Positions 20,790-31,084 of a stretch of DNA of 64,000 nt are shown here, piece by piece. The position numbers were made by a program, and so were the translations under genes. Below the pieces are notes generated by a model that was not told where the DNA came from, ran no database searches, and worked only from the letters and a program-made list of their open reading frames with translations. Within the stretch, counting starts at the first letter, position 1. The number at the start of each line of letters is the position of its first letter. Source of the DNA: Bathynomus jamesi (lineage: Eukaryota > Arthropoda > Malacostraca > Isopoda > Cirolanidae); contig JAJOZX010001003.1 in assembly GCA_023014485.1 (NCBI GenBank), positions 186,001 through 250,000 on the forward strand, in the 5' to 3' direction.

Positions 20790-21735
20790 CCACTCTTCGA
20801 TACTGAAGCTCAAACTTTTGGAAACAGGGAGGCTGGAAAAAGATCGTCCAAGAAGCGGAATGTCAGTAACGGCGACAGGAGACAACAACAAAGAAAATGT
20901 CCTCGCCACTTTTCAAGTCAATCTAACAACTTAAACGAGAAAAGTCGCAGAGGAATTGGGTATTTCCAAATTTTCAGTAGCAAAAACATTGAAATCACAG
21001 GGGTACCACGATTACAAACCCATTTACTCTCAGCTCATATACGACGATGATTCTGACAGACGGCTGCAGTTTGCTGAAACAATGAGACAAAAGTTCAAGA
21101 GTGTAACGTATAATCCAGATTTCGTTCGAAAGATCAGATTTTCAGATGAATGTGTCTTTGGTTTAACGAGTAAAGGAAACAAACACAACGTTCGCTACTG
21201 GACGAAAAGAATCCAAAAATACGGTTGGGTGAACCCGTTAAAACGGCTACACTATAACAGTTTGGACGTGCATTCATTATTCAGGACTCTTTTCCTTTGA
21301 CATATCGAGAGATACGATGGCTGGAAAACGGTCTTACCAGGTATTGAGAGACAAAGTTTTGCCACACTTTACTAATGACGTTGGCAGGAATTGGCTTTAT
21401 CAACATGATGGAGCGCCGCCACATTACTCTGCACCTACCTGCCCGTGAGATTCTGAATACGAACGTTGAAGGGAGATGGGTTAGGCGGTGAGATCCCGTC
21501 GAGTGGCCAGCCATATCACCTGATTTAACCCCATGTGATTTCTGGCTTTGGGCTTATTTGCGTGACAAACTCTACACTGGTGGTTTCATCCATCCAAGTG
21601 TAAATGCCCTTGGGCGCAGAATAGATGAAGACCTGAAAAGGATCCCACTCGATATGTTCAGAAGAACAATGAAGAGTTTCACAGAGGGAATCCACAAATG
21701 TATCATAGTGGATGGAGAACTCTTTGAAGATTAAA
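20790..21735 (+). pseudogene. DD41D-type mariner transposase, frame-broken
   Basis: In order and across at least three frame changes: DRPRSG linker (about 20840), VAEELGISKFSVAKTLKSQG (HTH), FVRKIRFSDECVFG (first D, about 21145), MAGKRSYQVLRD, YQHDGAPPHY (second D, about 21400), REILNTNVEGRWVRR, WPAISPDLTPCDFWLW (third D, about 21530), then IDEDLKRIPLDMFRR and a stop at about 21735. The spacing between the last two catalytic D is near 41, so it is a DD41D relative, not classical DD34D. TIRs not located. Confidence 0.8.
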
Positions 21736-21863
21736 TTACAATTTACCGAAATATTTTTATGAATAAAATTCTTATAAACATTTTGTTTGATTTGTTTCAT
21801 TATTTGAACATTTATGTATGTGTATGTGTATGTTGACGTGGCGCTTTTTAACAAAGACACGCG

Positions 21864-21865
<2 letters not shown>

Positions 21866-21946
<81 letters not shown>
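21866..21946. repeat. (TA)n and (GA)n microsatellite
   Basis: TA tract then GA tract. Confidence 0.95.
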
Positions 21947-21949
<3 letters not shown>

Positions 21950-21950
<1 letters not shown>

Positions 21951-22006
21951 TAAAAAACTCGCAAGAAAATATATATTTTTTTCTTGCGAGTTTTTAATTT
22001 TTCTAA
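21950..22006. repeat. perfect hairpin around TATATATTTTT loop
   Basis: TTAAAAACTCGCAAGAAAA and its complement flank a short TA/T loop: about 20-bp arms. Placed between two microsatellites. Confidence 0.8.
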
Positions 22007-22028
22007 AAAATTTCTGCGCTTATTGCAG

Positions 22029-22031
<3 letters not shown>

Positions 22032-22097
<66 letters not shown>
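22032..22097. repeat. (CA)n then (TA)n microsatellite
   Basis: Compound tract preceding the hammerhead-like module. Confidence 0.95.
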
Positions 22098-22100
<3 letters not shown>

Positions 22101-22231
22101 CAAACTCACAAAAAAAGAAAAAAGTGTACGAGGTGTACTTCTGAATACACGAAAGGCGTTGGAATCATTTTTCTTTTCCTTATAAGTTTGCATCATTCAT
22201 TCATTTCACGTGTTTAATTGTGAAATTCATC

Positions 22232-22232
<1 letters not shown>
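22098..22232 (+). ncRNA. hammerhead-like repeat module (variant core)
   Basis: Homologous to the module at 57722-57768. It reads GTGTACGAG, stem GTGTA/TACAC with loop CTTCTGAA, GAAA, GGCG, TT, GGAATC, then T-rich TTTTTCTTTTCCTT and the tail CACGTGTTTAATTGTGAAAT, ending at (TA)n. The CTGACGA core and 5' stem I strand are mutated here, so this copy is probably dead. Confidence 0.5.

Positions 22233-22283
<51 letters not shown>
22232..22283. repeat. (TA)n microsatellite
   Basis: TA tract. 22284-22698 holds no feature I recognise. Confidence 0.95.
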
Positions 22284-22285
<2 letters not shown>

Positions 22286-22698
22286 AAGATCAATGTTAAT
22301 TACTTCGTGAAATAGTTGACATATAAAATGATGGTAGTTGTTAGGAAGTAAAAAATGGTCGAATGAAGTTGTAATTAAATGAAAATACTGAAAAATAAAT
22401 TGGAATTGCTTAAAAATGTCTTTTACAAAATGATATCTTCAACTGTGGTTTTAACCCAAGAGACTGAAAGAGCGAAAACTCCTCCTCACTTCACGGAAAT
22501 TCGAGAAGAAAAATGAAAATGAAAATGAATTAATAAAAAAATCAATTTGAAAATGAGCAAAAGAAAGGTTTTGAAGTTCAAAATTTAATTCAATAACATT
22601 TTTCACTTAAAAAAATACACACTTCAAATAAATTAGTGTATATTTTTTCATTATTAATTTTACACTATTGCGGTATTACCTTCGTACATTATTAGGTA

Positions 22699-22950
22699 AC
22701 TTCCTGTTATCCCGGACGTCAGACGTTTTGCCGAAAATATCACAACTTAACCTAACCAATTGTCAAGGGCAGACAGTTGACCTAACAGGAAAGCACCGGT
22801 TTTTCCGTTATTATCATTAATAATCTTTTAAAGTGTCATTATGGACATACAAGAAATACGTTTAGGTCAACTGTATGGCCTTGACAATTGGTTAGGTTAA
22901 GTTACGATATTTTCGGCAAAAAGTCTGGGGTCCGGGATAACAGGAAAGTA
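22699..22950. mobile_element. foldback element, about 88-bp arms
   Basis: Arms 22699-22788 and 22861-22950 are complementary with few mismatches (CTTCCTGTTATCCCGGAC; GCCGAAAATATC; TTAACCTAACCAATTGTCAA). A spacer of about 72 nt separates them. The core shares GAAAATATCNC and TAACCTAACCAA with the foldbacks at 3490 and 5483, so these are relatives with different outer ends. Confidence 0.82.
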
Positions 22951-23018
22951 CCCATTATTATTATTACACTAACAGAGACCCGCAAAACATTTACAGTCAC
23001 GCTACTATCTTTATTGCA

Positions 23019-23036
23019 ACTTAACCTAACCTAACC
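23019..23036. repeat. interstitial TTAGG-type telomere-like repeat (as TAACC)
   Basis: Three tandem TAACC units (TAACCTAACCTAACC). A similar run lies at about 36541-36557. Arthropod telomeres are typically TTAGG. Too short to be telomere; noted as a lineage hint. Confidence 0.55.
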
Positions 23037-23184
23037 TGACACCACCCTCACACCCTACATCCCCTCCCCGCCAAAAACTGACAGGTTGGAGTTTCCCACA
23101 TACCCCACACCACTGCCACACCCCATTCCCCCCCCCCCCCCAAAATGACGGGTTGGAGTGTCTCACATCCTCTACAGTCTACAC

Positions 23185-24331
23185 CAGTGCCCTTCAACCT
23201 TTTTATGCCTACCGCCCACTTTTACTATTTTTATGTGAGATAAATTAGCCAACCGCCCACCAAAATTAAAAATCCAACAAACATATATTAAAAATTATGT
23301 ATGGTACATTATATATATTATATAATAAAACATTATGCATTTACCTTTAATTTAGTGAGATCCTTGTGCTTGATGCTTGGAAACTAAATTCCGAATGTTT
23401 GGCTCGAATTTAGTGAGGAACAAACGAATGTCCCCTCTTTCAGGGATTTTTAAAGCATTCCTGTTTTTGGTAAGAATGTGATTCACAGCACTAAAACCTG
23501 ATTCAACTAGGTACGAAGTAGGAAAAGCGATCAGTAATTTAAATTTTTTTTTCCACATATTAGGATATACATTTGACATCTTTTTATTTTGCCAAAGCTG
23601 CATATAACCACCGTTATTGAAATTTCCCTTGCTTTCCTCATCATGTCTGAGTTTTAATAGCTCCTCTTGACATGTTACATCAGCTTCAGTAACATTTGCA
23701 GTAAACGGGTTTACCATCCAATCATATACTTCCATGGTTAAAACATCACTGAATCGAGTTTCAAAATCCGTTTCAAGTTTATTGAGATGATCAATAAACC
23801 TTTGTGTATCAATTGTTGTTATGTCATCCTTAATAGATAACAATTCTGGAAACTGGTAAAATTCCCTTTTTGAAAGATTGTGACTGAATAAATCCAGCTT
23901 TTCAATGAATAATGAGATAACTTTTTGGTAGTTCATGAGTGTCATATTGGCTCCTTGAAGCTGCAAATTACAATCATTGCATTTCTTAAATATTCCTGCC
24001 AAATAGCAAGCATCATTTTTTATCATTTTTAACTTTTGGCTAAGATCAACTTCATTTTGTTCTTCTAGAAACTGCACTACGCTCTCATATAGTTCAACAA
24101 AACGAATTAAACATGCACCCTTCGAGAGCCATCGGACCTCTGTGTGTAATAATAACCTAACAAATTGTTCATCATTGTCATGACACAACTGACGAAACAT
24201 TCGATCATTTTTTGCATACAATATTGTAAATTTTGTTGAATTTTACAAGAATTTTATAAATTTTCTTGCCGCCCACCTAAAAGCTCAAATCGCCCACTAG
24301 TGGGCGATATCGCCCAGGTTGAAGACCGCTG
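23185..24331 (-). mobile_element. hAT transposon with exact 8-bp target duplication
   Basis: 1147 bp. Left end CAGTGCCCTTCAACCT; inverted right end CAGCGGTCTTCAACCT. The flank GTCTACAC is duplicated exactly at 23177-23184 and 24332-24339. Subterminal words CCGCCCAC and CGCCCACTAGTGGGCG occur at both ends. The transposase is truncated to its C-terminal part (23352-24221). Confidence 0.9.
23352..24221 (-). pseudogene. hAT transposase C-terminal half (ZBED/SCAND3-like)
   Basis: A stop-free frame of 289 residues. VRLLLHTEVRWLSKGACL (residues 22-39) is the typical W-containing segment of ZBED/FAM200-like hAT proteins. ELYESVVQFLEEQ follows, and the C-terminal dimerisation domain is LLIAFPTSYLVESGFSAVNH then ILTKNRNALKIPERGDIRLF (residues 228-268). 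The BED finger and the N-terminal catalytic part are missing. It differs from the hAT at 9.8 kb in both termini and protein, so it is a separate lineage. Confidence 0.85.
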
Positions 24332-24415
24332 GTCTACACCATCCCTACACCACTCTCCGCCCGAACAGAACAAAAGGAACGTTGTTTATACTGCGTGTTC
24401 TTTGCAGTTGAATGT

Positions 24416-24428
24416 ATATATATATAAT

Positions 24429-24491
<63 letters not shown>
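24416..24491. repeat. (TA)n microsatellite with small breaks
   Basis: TA tracts touching the left end of the next mariner; 24367-24414 carries a SINE B body scrap (ACTGCGTGTTCTTTGCAGTT). Confidence 0.92.
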
Positions 24492-25110
24492 CGGGTGTCC
24501 CAGGAGGAAATGTCAAGAATGCACCACTTGACTCTTTGGGTATTTCTAAGTGGAAAGTATTATATCGACATGTGCCTGATTCCCAACCGTTACCGAGATA
24601 CAGGCCTCTACGGTTTCCGGGAAGGTGGATTGGACGTGGAGGACCTGTGGCATGGCCCCCTCGTTCGCCTGACTTATCTCCGCTAGATTTTTTTGTCTGG
24701 GGGTTCTTGAAGAGTAACGTTTATCAGCGGGGTAAGCCCGAAACTAGGGAGCAGTTGGTTGCACGTATACAGGATGCGTTCATAAACCTCAGAAATTAAT
24801 TTTCGCGTTTTCCTTGGCAAGACTCGATGGATCGGAGGCTCGCCGCTTGCATTGAAGAAGGAGGGGGTCACTTTGAAACCATTCTGCAATAAGTGCAATA
24901 GTGTATTGTATGTTTGTACTTTTTGTAAACCACAAGTGTCATTAAATAGTATCTAAGATCGCTTTTTTATTATGTTTTAATTACCCAAATGTAGAGGCCT
25001 GTATCTCGGTAACGGTTGGGAATCAGACCCATATCGATATAATACTTTTCTACTTAGAAATACCCAAAGAGTGAAATGGTGCATTCTTGACATTTCCTCC
25101 TGGGACACCC

Positions 25111-25111
<1 letters not shown>
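24492..25111 (+). mobile_element. mariner-type element with about 120-bp TIRs
   Basis: Ends CGGGTGTCCCAGGAGGAAAT and complement; the inverted identity continues with small differences through CAACCGTTACCGAGATACAG, about 120 bp. TA flanks at 24490-24491 and 25112-25113. The interior keeps only the end of a transposase (24560-24895). Confidence 0.87.
24560..24895 (+). pseudogene. mariner transposase C-terminus (DD41D-like)
   Basis: RFPGRWIGRGGPVAWPPRSP, DLSPLDFFVWGFLKSNVY (third catalytic D), REQLVARIQDAF, then after a stop LAACIEEGGGHFETIL. The GRWIGRGG...WPPRSPDL wording matches the DD41D copy at 46071-46445. N-terminal two-thirds deleted. Confidence 0.78.

Positions 25112-25112
<1 letters not shown>

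Positions 25113-25170
<58 letters not shown>
25113..25170. repeat. (TA)n microsatellite
   Basis: TA tract marking the 5' truncation of LINE B. Confidence 0.95.
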
Positions 25171-25172
<2 letters not shown>

Positions 25173-28095
25173 TGGCTTAGCACTGAAACACGTGACTTTG
25201 TAGGGGAGTATCAAATTAAAGGTTATAGACTTTTTGTTAAAAACAGAATAGGTAGGCGAGGAGGCGGTGTTATGTTGTATATCAAAGAAAATATTGCGAA
25301 CGTTATAGAAGTAAAGCACTAAATTCCAGAACCGATAGATTCGACTATAGCAGAACTTAAATTGAACGATTTCAAACTTCTTGTTGCGGTTATACTGTAT
25401 ATAGGCCCCCAAATCAAACAGCTGATACGGACGAAGCGTTATATCGTGAACTAAAGAGAATAATCGGTAGTGAGCAGGCTTTAGTTATGGGTGACTTTAA
25501 TTGCGCCAACGTGAATTATGATACAATGCAGGGAGACGCGGAAGGTAATCGTTTAGTTAATTTTCTCGAGGATAGCTTTCTTATTCAAAGGTTGGGGAAC
25601 CTACGAGGTTGGACAGTATTTTAGATTTAGTAATAACTACGGATGATAGGCTAATTACTGATCTTCAAGTAATAGAACCGTTGAGCAATAGCGATCACAA
25701 TATGGTAGAGTTTGTCCTCTCAGTAAGTCACTCGAAACCAACTAACTCGACTAAAATTCCTAACTTCCAGCACGCAGACTTTAGTAAATTTCGAAATAAA
25801 TTTTCACACGTCAATTGGGAAAACGTAATGGGGAACTCCAACGCAAAACTAATGTGGGAATCGTTCGTAACGGTATTTAGGACTATAAATGAGGAATGTG
25901 TACCGTACAAAATTAAGTGTGCGAAAGTAAACAACAAGCCCTTGTGGTTTACTTCTAGAGTAGGAGACATTATAAAGAGTAGAGATAGGGCTTATAGGCT
26001 ATATAAGTGCGATAAAGATAATCTGTTGTTACGAAACAACTACATATCTCTAAGGCGTGAAGCTAAAGGTGTAATGAAAAAGTCAAAACGCGAATTTGAA
26101 ATCTCCATAGCTCGTGACGGTAAAGAAAACCCCAAGCGATTCTTTCAATACGTCAATAATAGAAATCCAGTAAAAAGTGTCTTAGGTCCATTAAAAAATG
26201 TAAATGGAGATCTAGTCTCTGAAAACAAGGAAATGGCTACCTTGCTAAACGAATTTTTACGTCAGTTTTTACTATAGAAGATGTAACGAATATCCCTACG
26301 GTCATAGACATAATACCTTTTGATAATGGTAATATTTTGGATAATATTGTCGTTAGTGAAGGGGAAGTAATGCGCTATATTGATAAAATGAAAACGCGTA
26401 AATCACCGGGTCCGGATTCCATATATCCAATACAACTAAAAGAATTAAAAGATAGCATTGTTGTGCCGCTAACAAAGATTTTTAATGCGTCTATTTCTGA
26501 GGGGTGCGTACCAGATAATTTCAAGTTAGCAAACGTAACACCTATCTTTAAGAAAGGCGATAAAGGTGCGGCGGGAAATTATAGGCCAATCAGTTTAACG
26601 TCTGTTGTAGGTAAGCTACTGGAATCAATAATTAGGGATCGTATAGTCGAACACTTAGAAGTGCATAATCTGGTTAGAAATACGCAGCACGGTTTTAGGC
26701 GAAACAAATCTTGCTTAACTAATCTTTTAGAATTTTTCCAAAGCGTGGTTGACGTTTACGATAGACATCGGGCGGTTGATGTAGTGTACTTAGATTTTCA
26801 AAAAGCATTTGACACCGTGCCGCAAAAGACTCATTGAAAAAACTAAGGCTCATGGAATCAGGGGTGTAGTAATAAATTGGCTAGAAGAGTGGTTGCGAGG
26901 CAGGAAACAGAGGGTGGTCGTTGATGGAGCGGAGTCGTGTTGGGCTAATGTAGCGAGCGGCGTTCCTCAGGGTTCTGTATTGGGCCCCTTGCTTTTTCTT
27001 ATATATATTAACGATTTAGATGTCGGCCTAGTCAGTACAGTTTCAAAGTTTGCGGATGACACGAAGCTGGGTGGTAGGGCGATTAATGACGAAGATAGAG
27101 GTAAAATTCAGGAAGATCTGAAAAAATCGTTGATTGGTCAGTCACGTGGCAAATGAGATTTAACGTGGATAAGTGCAAAATTTTGCATATAGGTTCGCGT
27201 AACGGTAATTTTGCGTATAGTATGTCAGGGAAAGATTTAACAAGCGTAGAGCAGGAAAAAGATTTAGGAGTTATAGTCACTGGTGATTTAAAAGTAGCGA
27301 AACAAAGTACAGCAGCGGTCAATAAGGCGAACAAAGTGTTAGGTTTTATAGCTCGAAATTTTGAGTACAAATCGCGCGATATTATAGTTCTTCTTTATAA
27401 ATCATTAGTTAGACCCCATTTGGAGTACGCGGTTCAATTTTGGAATCCGCATATGCGCAAAGATATAGACAAAATCGAAAGAGTTCAAAGACGAGCAACT
27501 AAGATGATTCCGTCTCTGAGGTCAAAGTCGTACGAGGATAGGCTTAAGGAGTTAAAATTGACTACACTCGAAACTAGGAGGTTAAGGGGTGATCTAATCC
27601 AGGTTTTCAAAATTATGAATGGGTTTGATAACGTAGATAGAGATAGCTTTTTCGAAATATCTCAATATAATAGGACTAGAAATAACGGGTGTAAGTTGAC
27701 AAGTAGAAGGTTCGAGACAACAGTTGCCAAAAACTTTTTTACGCATAGAATAGTAAATACCTGGAATAGTTTGCCGGTAGAAGTAATTAGTAGCACGTCT
27801 ATAAACATGTTTAAAAATCGATTAGACGCGCATGTTGATAGAAAGGGTATAGTTTAAGGTAGTAAAATTAAGGCTTTGTGGGGATAGATCCCACAGCTCA
27901 ACACAAGTGTTGTGGGATATAGGGAGGCGGCGTCTTGGGTTAGGGGATACTCTCTGTCCTTACACACCCCAGTTAAAGAGATTCCTCTGCCGAGCGGTGC
28001 CCCCCATAGTACTGTGAGGTATTGAAAAACTCATGATCTTCACTTGCCCCACAAACACCTTTAAATGGGAGACCCATAATGGGTGCACACACATT
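25171..28095 (+). mobile_element. LINE B (CR1-like non-LTR retrotransposon), 5'-truncated
   Basis: Best-preserved retrotransposon here. It starts inside the endonuclease, runs through RT to a stop at 27857, then a 3' UTR of about 240 nt with a hairpin (ATCCCACA...TGTGGGAT, about 27886-27919). The codons differ from neighbours in being rich in CG-containing words (ACG, GCG), hinting at a younger insert. The 5' end meets (TA)n, so truncation or target choice there is plausible. Confidence 0.87.
25184..27857 (+). pseudogene. LINE B ORF2: endonuclease C-half plus reverse transcriptase
   Basis: Order: WLSTETRDF and GRRGGGVMLYIKEN (endonuclease), VYRPPNQTADTDEALY, LVMGDFNCANVNYD (catalytic D/N), LDSILDLVITT, EPLSNSDHNMVEF (SDH catalytic), linker with ENPKRFFQYVNNRN, RT with [97 protein letters not shown] (catalytic FADD), LGVIVTGDLKVAKQ, RPHLEYAVQFWNPH, ending NMFKNRLDAHVDRKGIV. 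Frame changes occur near 25390, 25590, 26270, 26825 and 27140, plus a stop near 25320. All catalytic residues that I can see are kept. Reverse transcribes its RNA at a nicked target. Confidence 0.88.
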
Positions 28096-28154
28096 TCTAC
28101 ATTACTGTACAGTCTTTACAGCCACACCTACACTTTTCCTCGTAAGTGTGTATA

Positions 28155-28625
28155 TTGTAATGTATATGGTTGTAAATTTTGACTTGGTCCGCAATCGATA
28201 TGGACCGTGACTTGATGGATACCGTAATGAAATTGACTGGATTCTTTGGATCTGATATAATTGCATGTCCGTTATAAATAGATATAGAGTGTAACATATT
28301 TGTGGATACTAGTCTATTATGACTTGATCCTCTGGATCGAGAGATTCTATCTTTAGTTTTAAATCGATAATTAATTATTTTTAAATTGATAATGTATATG
28401 GTTGTAAATTTTGACTTGGTCCGCAATCGATATGGACCGTGACTTGATGGATACCGTAATGAAATTGACTGGATTCTTTGGATCTGATATATTTGCATGT
28501 CCGTTATAAATAGATATAGAGTGTAACATATTTGTGGATAGTAGTCTATTATGACTTGATCCTCTGGATCGAGAGATTCTATCTTTAGTTTTAAACCGAT
28601 AATTAATTATTTTTAAATTGATAAT
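28155..28625. repeat. two tandem copies of a 232-bp unit
   Basis: AATGTATATGGTTGTAAATT begins at 28159 and again at 28391; the two units are almost identical to their ends (ATTAATTATTTTTAAATTGA). Each contains small inverted words (GGTCCGCAATCGATATGGACC; GATCCTCTGGATC). The minus frame 28097-28498 is just this repeat read through. Confidence 0.9.
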
Positions 28626-28679
28626 TATTTAGTTTCGTAAAAATTGGTCGTTGCCAATTTACCGGCAGTTTTTACATAA

Positions 28680-28735
28680 ATTTCTTATGTTCTTGTGGTT
28701 CGGAACCCACGTAAAATTGTAGGTCCCCTCCGCCA
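28680..28735 (+). repeat. fragment resembling SINE A second head
   Basis: GTGGTTCGGAACCCACGTAA and ATTGTAGGT match the box B region of the second SINE A head. No first head or tail. 28838-28865 beyond it is a (TA)n tract. Confidence 0.45.
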
Positions 28736-28833
28736 CCACGGAGGACATACACAATACACGATTACGAACACAGTTAGGTAGACCAGCCATGAGTGGATCC
28801 TAGGGTCTTTGTTGGTCTGAAACATTATAACAT

Positions 28834-28868
<35 letters not shown>

Positions 28869-29139
28869 TAAAATCAAAATATGCTGTGTTCTCGATCGAA
28901 ACTGTCGTCCATCCTCTCTCAGTTCGAACTCGAAAGTGAAACAAAACACTTTAAGTCCTTATTCGGTTTTTCGGTTCGAATTTTTCTGAAGGACTTTTAA
29001 GGTCTCTCTTTTTTTTTTTTTTAAGTTTTCATCTTTCCTTTTTGACTCGAGGATGAGCGAAACGGTTTCTTCTCAATATCAGTCATTTTTAAGGTGGCCA
29101 TTTAAAAAGGAGGACACTGCGTATGTGGCCGTACGTTAA

Positions 29140-29517
29140 CATATTACCTCATTTTTTCATTTGTTTCGTTCTCTCTCTCTCGTCTTGCGCTGAATATCTC
29201 TTATACAAGCGTCGTTCTTTACCTTATTTATACTGCGTGTTCTTTGCAGTTGAATGTATATAATGTTACGGCATGCGGGAGGTGCCCCCTTGGGGCATTG
29301 GTTTCTGCGAGTATGTAGAGGAATTACGGCATTTGGAAGAGTGAGGCCCATGGTGTAATGGTATCGCATCTGACCGGCAATCGGAAGATCCCGGGTTCGA
29401 TTCCCGGGTGGTTACCTCATTTTTTCATTTGTTTCGTTCTCTCTCTCTCGTCTTGCGCGGAATATCTCCTATACAAGCGTCGTTCTTTACGTTATTTATA
29501 CTGCGTGTTCTTTGCAG

Positions 29518-29520
<3 letters not shown>
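29140..29520 (+). mobile_element. SINE B, head-to-tail 1.5 copies nested in hAT-like element
   Basis: Body (CTCATTTTTTCATTTG...GCAGTTGAATG), then GGTGCCCCCTTGGGGCATTG, then tRNA-like head 29343-29418 (box A TGGTGTAATGG, box B GGTTCGATTCC), then a second body. The repeat of the body on both sides of one head shows a tandem arrangement. Confidence 0.78.
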
Positions 29521-29561
<41 letters not shown>

Positions 29562-29562
29562 G
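29521..29562. repeat. (TA)n microsatellite
   Basis: TA tract after the second SINE B body. 29690-30246 holds unassigned DNA. Confidence 0.93.
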
Positions 29563-30262
29563 TTAACGTACGGCCACATACGCAGTGTCCGCCTTTTCGG
29601 AAATTTGGAACTAGCCACCCTAAGGACAAAGTGCTCAAAAGGCGGACTGTCTGCCTAAAGCCGGACGTCTGGCCACCCTAGTCATTTCCATTTCTTCGCT
29701 CAAATAAAAGAAATGCGCGAGCGAGGGTCGGAAAGGAATTATCTCGTTCTCATATCAATCCATCCCCTTTCGCGATGTACGATTTCCATTTTAAGTTAAA
29801 ATTTTCATAAAAAACACGCGCAGAGCTCACAACTGCGTCACAGCACTTCTTTCCCTCCTTTCCCGAGCCGGGACTGTCTTCCCATTATTATTCTCCCCTT
29901 AAATTTGAAATTCTCACTAATGGGTATTCTCACTTTCTAACTGGGCCGTAGAGAGAAAGGACTCGCATTGAGATATTAATTTCAGTGTGTGGAAATCGGT
30001 GGAAACGTGTTTTGGTTAATTTTAAGTTAGGCTATTTTCTACTTTAACAAATATTTTTTGTTTTTCGTCCGTATGCGCTACAATTTATTTGTTTATTTCT
30101 TTTTAGTTCATTTTTAAGTAATTAATTACTGGAACGGTTTTGTAATGTATTTTATCGGAAGTTCCTTCACTCAAATCAATTTGGAATCGTAAAAAAACTA
30201 AACTTTAATATTTATTGTAAATATTCCTCTAACTTAAAAATTAAATAATATATATATATATA

Positions 30263-31072
30263 CAGTATGTCCCACAAAAAAGTACACCCAACTTTAGATT
30301 GTACTAACTCCTCCAAAAATTGAGATATTTTGGATCTGTTTGTTTGATTTAATATAGCAAATTATTCTTTGTTAACGTTCAAATTTATTCATGTTTAAAC
30401 GAATTAGTGTTTAAGCATCTGCTTTTAACTGAAGGGTACAAAAAAATGGATTGCGCAAAATTGGTCAATTAAAAAATAATGTGTGTGCTATCGATGTAAT
30501 GAAAAGACAAATACATAATAATAGATACTTTAACATAATTTTAATAAGATACAAAGCAGATTTTTCTTTATTCCTTATTACTACAAAAGTTATGCTTAGT
30601 TTCGTTTTCTTTCAACATGACCGCCATTCCTATCGATACAAATCTGGAGTCGAGCTCTCATCTTCCCCATCACTCTTTTGATAAGATCTGGATTGTCTTT
30701 TAACAAGTTGACTTCAGCTGTGATGCGAGTCCTCAAATCATCTAAATTGATAGGTGGGACAATAATAATAATAATCTGCTTTGTATCTTATTAAAATTAT
30801 GTTAAAGTATCTATTATTATGTATTTGTCTTTTCATTACATCGATAGCACACACATTATTTTTTCATTGACCAATTTTGCGCAATCCATTTTGTTGTACC
30901 CTTCAGTTAAAAGCAGATGCTTAAACACTAATTCGTTTAAACATGAATAAATTTGAACTTTAACAAAGAATAATTTGCTATATTAAATCAAACAAACAGA
31001 TCCAAAATATCTCAATTTTTGGAGGAGTTAGTACAATCTAAAGTTGGGTGTACTTTTTTGTGGGACATACTG
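30263..31072. mobile_element. long-TIR mariner-type MITE (about 300-bp arms)
   Basis: Ends CAGTATGTCCCACAAAAAAG and complement, TA at 30261-30262 and 31073-31074. The inverted arms run to about 30562 and from about 30773 and are nearly identical. The loop of about 210 bp holds a transposase tail on the minus strand. The plus frame 30451-30681 crosses arm and loop and is not a gene. Confidence 0.9.
30600..30765 (-). pseudogene. mariner transposase C-terminal tail in MITE loop
   Basis: On the minus strand: INLDDLRTRITAEVNLL, KRVMGKMRARLQICIDRNGG then HVE and a stop. The RRLQxCIxxNGGHxE ending is the usual mariner C-terminus. The rest of the gene is gone. Confidence 0.75.
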
Positions 31073-31084
31073 TATATATATATA

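Larger units (their letters stand above)
29090..29680. mobile_element. hAT-like element with GGTGGCCA ends, carrying SINE B
   Basis: Left end TAAGGTGGCCA, inverted right end TAGGGTGGCCAGACGTCC. Flanks GTCATTTT (29082-29089) and GTCATTTC (29681-29688) agree at 7 of 8. Inner inverted copies of GTTAACGTACGGCCACATAC at 29120 and 29566 enclose SINE B DNA. Confidence 0.75.

Noticed and set aside
28097..28498. 133-residue minus frame with internal protein repeats
   Set aside because: It is the 232-bp tandem duplication read through; the repeats are DNA-level and there is no domain.
29040..29070. CGAGGATGAGCGAAACGG as a hammerhead-like core
   Set aside because: No complementary stem II of useful length between the CGAGGA and GAAA parts.
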